DNA of 64,000 bases from the NCBI GenBank assembly GCA_029255685.2, contig CM055319.2, positions 17,511,247-17,575,246 on the forward strand, in the 5' to 3' direction. The translations under genes and the position numbers were made by a program. Every line of letters begins with the position of its first letter. Positions within the stretch are counted from its first letter, which is position 1. Origin of the DNA: Silene conica. Its lineage: Eukaryota; Streptophyta; Magnoliopsida; Caryophyllales; Caryophyllaceae. Positions 58,799-64,000 of this stretch are shown here, one piece after another. The notes beneath the pieces were generated by a model, which was not told the origin of the DNA, made no database searches, and saw only the letters and a list, made by a program, of their open reading frames with translations.

Positions 58799-61700
58799 AT
58801 GGCTGGTGAAGACCCAATGCCAAGTGCCAAGCTAGCACGTGAATCCTGGCTAAAAGCCTTCATGGACTCAATGAATCAGTCTACTAGACTGAGGAATGAC
58901 GGGGTCAAACTTCTCTGACTGGGAGGCAGCGTTACGGAATGCTGCCATTGCTGACGGAAAGCTCAAGTACTTAACTGAGCCTATTCCAGCACACCCAGGA
59001 ACTGGAGCTAGAGCTAACGAAGTTCACGTTCATAGCGACTTCGTCATGGAAGCGGGTGCGATAAAGAACGTACTCATCTATGCAATGGAATCCAATTTGC
59101 AAAGACGCTTCATCTCCCATGGTGCAAACAAGATTTTCACCACGCTCACTAACGAGTTCTCGAAAGCTCCGAGAATCGTTTCTTATGAGCATACCTGTCG
59201 CTTCTTTGAAGCGAAACTCCAGAAGGGCCAAGCTGTTAGCCCACATATTTCTCAACATGATTAAGAATATCGAGAAACTGGAGACCCTAAACTGCAAGAT
59301 CAATGAGAACATAATCGTTGATCGAATGCTTCATTCGCTTCATGATGGGTTCGCCCTCTTTAGGGCCAACTATTACATGAACGACATGAAGAAGACTCCT
59401 CATGAGCTCCACTCCCTTCTCGTACAGACCGAGAAGGATCTGAAATTAAGTGGGAGCGTGAAGCAGGATGTTCTCACGATCTCCTGTAAGGGTAAGGGTA
59501 AGGGAAAAGCTAAAGCTCAGGGCGACCTAGCAGTAGGTAAGCCCAAGTTTAAGAAGTCAGGATTCACTAAGAGTGGGCCCGGTGAGTCGAGCAACTCACA
59601 GGGCAAGACAAAGAGCAAGGATACAATCATGGAATGCCACCCTTGCCACAAGACTGGGCACTGGAGACGCACATGCCCCGTGTATCGTGAGGACATTAAG
59701 GCAGGTCGCGTTATTCCTGTTGGTATGTCTTCTTCTTCTTTTATTCACATGATTGAGATTAACCATGCAAGTTACGGAACTTGGGTACTAGATACTGGTT
59801 GTGGTTCTCATATATGTAATCATGTGCAGGGCCTCCGAAACCAAGAACCCCTCATCAAGGGTGAGGTTGACCTGCGTGTCGGGAATGGAGCACGTGTTGC
59901 TGCAGTCTCGAGGGGAACATACCTGATCCAGCTTCCAAGTGGATTCGAGTTATCTTTATATAACTGTTATTATGTTCCTAGTTTATCCAAAAACATTATT
60001 TCAGTTTCTGCACTTGACAAACTTGGTTTTTCATTTGTAATAGAGAATAATAGCTGTATTTTCTCGTTACACAATATGATTTATGGCAAGGCAGTTTCCC
60101 TGAATGGAATTTATGTTTTAGATCAAACCACCGAGATATTACATGTGAATAACAAGAGATTAAAGGTAGGTGACAAAGATCAAACTTACCTATCGCATTG
60201 TCGTATGGGACATATAAATGAGAAACGCGTAAAACAGCTCATACAGAATGGAGCTATCTCGACCTTTGATTTCGAATCATATGGCACGTGTGAATCATGT
60301 CTCATCGGTAAGATGACTCGTATTTCCTTCAAAGGTGTTGGAATGCGCGCTGCCGACCTATTAGGACTCACACATACAGATGTATGTGGCCCTATGTCGA
60401 TCAACGCACGAGAAGGCTATAGGTATTTCATCACTTTCACGGATGATTTGAGTCGATATGGATATGTCTACTTAATGAAACATAAAAGTGAATCCTTTGA
60501 CAAGTTCAAAGAATACCAGAATCGGGTACAGAACCAACTGGGAAGAAAGATTAAAGCACTACGTTCTGATCGTGGTGGCGAGTATCTTTCACACGAGTTT
60601 GATCAACATCTTAAAGACTGTGGCATCGTGCTACAGTTGACTCCACCTAGAACACCACAATTAAATGGTGTGTCCGAACGGAGAAATCGAACTCTACTTG
60701 ATATGGTTCGATCCATGATGAGTCACACCGTTGTGCCTGATTCATTGTGAGGCTATGCTCTTTTGTCGGCCGCTCTAATACTTAACCGAAGTCCGTCTAA
60801 AGCTGTTGACAAGACTCCATACGAATTATGGAAGGGAACGGTCCCTAACTTGTCCTTTATTCGGGTTTGGGGCTGTGAGCTTATGTCAAGTGGAGACACC
60901 AGGATAAGCTCGGCCCGCGATCGGCCAAGACATACTTTATAGGCTATCAAAAAGGAACTTTTGGTCATTACTTCTACTTGCCAACCGAACAACGTGTTTT
61001 TGTTGCGGCTAGTGCGACGTTCTTAGAGAAAGAATTTCTCGAGAACAAGTCGAGTAATAGAACCTTCGATTTATTGGAGATTCAAGAACCAACTACCGAG
61101 CAACCATTGGAGGAAACAGTTCCTTCAACCTCGGCTGCGATAGATGTTCCTGAGGAACTTAGGAGGTCGGGAAGAGTCTCTATTCCTCCGTTCAGATACA
61201 TTGGCATGGTCGAGGAACATGAAATAGATGACGTCTTACTCCTAGAGGGTAATGAACCCACAACCTATAAAGGTGTCATGACCAGTTCTGACTCAGAGCT
61301 ATGGCTAGAAGCCATGCAATCCGAGATGGACTCCATGTATGAGAACAACGTGTGGGATCTTGTGGACCTACCTGCAAAGGTACGCCCCCTTTAATGCAAA
61401 TGGCTTTACAAGATAAAGCATGCCGTGGAAGGAAAACAAGATATCCACAAGGCAAGACTAGTTGCTAAAGGTTTCACCCAAGTGTCAGGCTTGCACTACG
61501 ATGAGATCTTTGCACCCGTAGTCATGCTACGTTCCATTCGGGTTATCTTAGCGATCGCCGCATTTCATGACTATGAAATATGACCAATGGACGTTAAAAC
61601 CGCCTTCTTAAACGGTTATTTGGAGGAAGAGTTGTACATGGTACAACCCGAGGGTTTTATTGATCCGGAACATCCTAAGAAGGTTTGCAAGCTTAAGCGT

Positions 61701-62831
61701 TCCATCTATGGACTTAAGCAAGCATCACGGAGTTGGAATCATCGCTTTGACCAAGTGATAAAAGAAAATGGGTTTATTCGATCAGTCGAGGAACCAGGTC
61801 TCTTTATCAAGTCGAGTGGGAGCAAGATTGTCTTCCTAGTATTGTATGTCGATGACATACTCTTGATTGGGAATGACATACCTCTCCTTTCTTCGGTTAA
61901 AGCATGGTTGAAAAACCATTTCCAGATGAAAGATCTGGGAGAGGCACAAAGAATTTTGGGCATCCGTATCTACAGGGATAGATCACGACGGATGTTGTCT
62001 CTCAGTCAGGAGTCTTACATAGATAAGATTCCAGAGAGATTCAGCATGACGAACTCCAAGAAAGGGTTCCTTCCTATGACTACTGGGCTTCACTTGAGCA
62101 AGACTCAAGAAGCTAAGACATTGGAAGAGAAAGAACGCATGAGTCGGATTCCTTATGCTTCGGCTATAGGATCGATCATGTATGCCATAATATGCACACG
62201 TCCAGACGTTGCATATGCATTGAGTATGACCAGTCGATTCCAAGCTCATCCAGGTGAACAACACTGGATGGCCGTGAAAAACATTCTGAAGTACCTACGG
62301 AGGACTAAAGGTTGGGGATTGACTTACGGAGGCGACTCGACGCTCTGCGCCACGGGTTACGCAGATGCTAGCTTCCAAACGGATTGAGATGACTCGAAAT
62401 CTCAGTCTGGATTCGTTTTTACTCTTAATGGCGCTGCTGTCAGCTGGAAAAGTTCTAAACAAAGTGTTACAGCAGATTCTACTACTGAGTCCGAGTACTA
62501 TGCCGCCTCGGAAGCAGCTAAGGAAGCAATATGGATGCGTCAATTCTTACAAGGACTCTCGGTAGTGCCTAGTTCGAATGACCCAATCACCGTTTATTGT
62601 GACAATAAAGGTGCCATCTTCCAAGCTAAGGAGCATAAGTCTAGCAACAAGGCTAGACATGTACAACGGAAAGCTCATCTAATCAGAGATTACGTGGAGC
62701 AAAGGGAGATATTTATTGATAAGATCGCTACGGATGACAACATAGCTGATCCTCTCACAAAAGCATTACCACGTGATAAGCATGAAGGACACATTCATTC
62801 CATGAGAATTAGACGTGTTCCTAAGTTGTAG
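58799..62831 (+). pseudogene. Copia-4 gag-pol polyprotein (multiple stops and frameshifts)
   Basis: Gag from ATG 58799 (AKLARESWLKAF, then SNFSDWEAALRNAA in another frame), an incomplete zinc-knuckle region (CHPCHKTGHWRRTC near 59637), protease VLDTGCGSHICN (about 59788), GAG-pre-integrase and integrase (LSHCRMGHINEKRV, TDVCGPMSINAREGYRYF, RSDRGGEYLS, NGVSERRNRTLLDM), RT ([31 protein letters not shown]) and RNase H ([38 protein letters not shown]), ending at TAG 62829. Lesions seen: frameshifts near 58900, 59240 and 60878, and in-frame stops at 60748, 61392, 61581 and 62385. Domain order is otherwise complete, so it was an autonomous element that has since decayed. Confidence 0.93.
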
Positions 62832-63696
62832 TACTCTTTTATGAATTGATGTAATAATTCATTTTCTCGTGTACTCTATTCAACCTCATTGTTATGATAT
62901 ATAATGTTTTGTTTTTCATGTGGTATTGTACGCTAATTTTGAACACCACAAAGTGAATTGAATAACATTACATCGTTTTTGGTCCTTGATTACCCACTTG
63001 AGCTGATAACTCAGGTAATCATTTTGTGACGTTGGTTGATGGTGGGTTCAACGAGCCATAAGTCAAACAGTTGACTGACCAATCACAAAGGCGAGTAATA
63101 CGGATATCTCGTAGGACACCCCGTTACAACGTTGTGGAGTCCTAAATGTTTTATAACATTGGGTTCCAGGTCGTGGATAAGACCTCCATAGTGTTCCTTA
63201 GAGTCGAGTCTTTTGAATTTCAACTGTCTCTTGAGATTAAGGCAGATTTTGGGTAACTTTGGTTTCTTTCCCACGGTCTTCCGTAACAGGGGCCAAGAGG
63301 ATTTTTTCTGGGTTATTTCATGTTGCGCTTACATCGGCAGGATTCGAGTTTAGGGAAATATCCAAACCCTTATCAGGATTTTATCATTTCCCAGGGCCAC
63401 TCGAGGAGTAGTAACTGAAATGCATGGCCATGCTCGAATACAGATTCGTTTTATCAGTTAAGTTAGTCTCTAGCCGGGGAAACCACTCTTGATACATATT
63501 GCTTGTGAGATACGACCTTTGCGAATGCGGATTTGCAAATTGTCTTACATTGAGTGGGAGAAATTTTAAAAGGATATGAGAATCGGTTATCGCACCTACA
63601 CTTGTACGGACAAGTGGGAGTTTGTTGGAGCTTGTGTCCTCCACATGTAGTGTGATAACGTCTTTGCACATACCCTTGTACGGACAAGTGGGAGAT
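62832..63696 (+). other. Copia-4 region between pol and 3' LTR, with duplicated polypurine/LTR-start
   Basis: Non-coding, about 860 bp. A segment ACTTGTACGGACAAGTGGGAG plus a TGTTGGAGCTTGTGTCC-like LTR start occurs at 63599-63640 and again, as the real junction, at 63674-63715. The shared ACTTGT-ACGG-ACAAGT is a perfect hairpin in the first copy. Confidence 0.8.
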
Positions 63697-64000
63697 TGTT
63701 GGGGCTGGTGTCCTTGACAGTTAGTACAATGACTTACTAAATCTCTTAAAGGATCACAAGGGCATACTTCAGTATTATTATCAGTTGATCCACGTTTATC
63801 AATAACGGTTGGCTTGCTAGATAAGGATGTTATTGTCATACGGATGGCGGTGATCAACTGGTCCCTATACGTCACACCTATAGGACACGTTTGAGAGATG
63901 TGAAGGTATGAAAATACAGTCACATTTATGTCGGATACGACTAAACAGTTAGTCAGAGGTATTGACTATTAAATTAGTCAATAAGATATTGAGATTATTA
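63697..64000 (+). repeat. Copia-4 3' LTR, truncated by the window end
   Basis: First 304 bp of the LTR, matching 55962 onward. A 3 bp deletion relative to the 5' copy lies near 63824. Confidence 0.92.

Larger units (their letters stand above)
55962..64000 (+). mobile_element. Copia-4: Angela/BARE-like element, decayed, 3' LTR cut by window edge
   Basis: 5' LTR 55962-56965, Met-type primer site, a leader of about 1.8 kb, degenerate gag-pol 58799-62831, and a 3' LTR starting at 63697 that runs off the window. Pol block sequences ([37 protein letters not shown]) resemble the Angela/BARE (Tork) lineage. In the 304 bp that can be compared the LTRs differ at five positions plus a 3 bp indel. The leader carries three GGTCGGTCGACC dyads. 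Confidence 0.93.

Noticed and set aside
1..64000. Endogenous pararetrovirus sequence
   Set aside because: All reverse transcriptases have Copia or Ty3/Gypsy domain order with integrase and LTRs; no movement-protein or pararetroviral arrangement is seen.

Overview
The window is repeat-only DNA from a flowering-plant nuclear genome. Lineage signals are Tekay-type chromovirus, Ale/Retrofit-like and Angela/BARE-like Copia elements, an Athila/Tat-like tRNA-Asp primed element, CACTA, Helitron and MITE families. Scattered ACCGTCTTA/TTAAGACGG-type sequences resemble those common in Caryophyllales, but that placement is a weak guess. I see no host gene, rRNA or tRNA gene; every recognisable coding stretch belongs to a transposable element or is an exon captured by one.

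Layout, left to right. (1) 1-12340: the 3' half of a decayed Copia element (Copia-1), split inside its RNase H region by a nearly intact Tekay chromovirus (Gypsy-1, 1248-11808, TSD GGCTC). (2) 12341-14881: AT-rich DNA with a Stowaway-like MITE and a second MITE that holds a small Helitron. (3) 14882-44386: a nest. Copia-2 (516 bp LTRs, TSD ATAAA) contains, in its 5' LTR, a gag-only Athila-like element (TR-GAG, 15084-22647, TSD CAACT). In its body it holds Copia-3 (23649-37732, minus, TSD GATAC), which is itself split by a coding-free Tekay derivative (Gypsy-2, a LARD, 28090-37403, TSD GTTCG). Further on is a solo Tekay LTR (40534-43357, minus, TSD CAATT). (4) 44392-48513: AT-rich DNA with Helitron ends. 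(5) 48517-53259: a transposase-less CACTA element carrying exon remnants of a ULP1-like protease and one captured FKBP exon. (6) 53263-55741: Helitron ends facing each other and one complete small Helitron. (7) 55962 to the window edge: Copia-4, an Angela-like element broken by several stops and frameshifts.

How the parts work together: the autonomous-looking Gypsy-1 and the coding-free Gypsy-2 share LTR ends, primer site, polypurine tract and the same ordered set of LTR modules, so Gypsy-2 is plausibly mobilised by a Gypsy-1-like partner. LTR divergence (counted by eye) agrees with the nesting order: Copia-2 about 1.6%, Copia-3 about 1.1%, TR-GAG about 0.6%, Gypsy-2 about 0.5%, Gypsy-1 about 0.3-0.4%.

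The most interesting signals are non-coding. First, all five long Tekay LTRs contain an array of exactly ten hairpins with a near-constant 20-24 nt loop and stems that differ from hairpin to hairpin but usually stay self-complementary, including G.U pairs and compensatory changes. The array is bracketed by two short hairpins with GNRA tetraloops. Second, a dyad of the form GGTCGGTCGACC, nine bases, GGTCGGTCGACC occurs at eleven distinct sites in two unrelated elements (TR-GAG and Copia-4), always with a nine-base spacer. Third, each Tekay LTR holds five ordered GC-rich palindromic units built on a related core.
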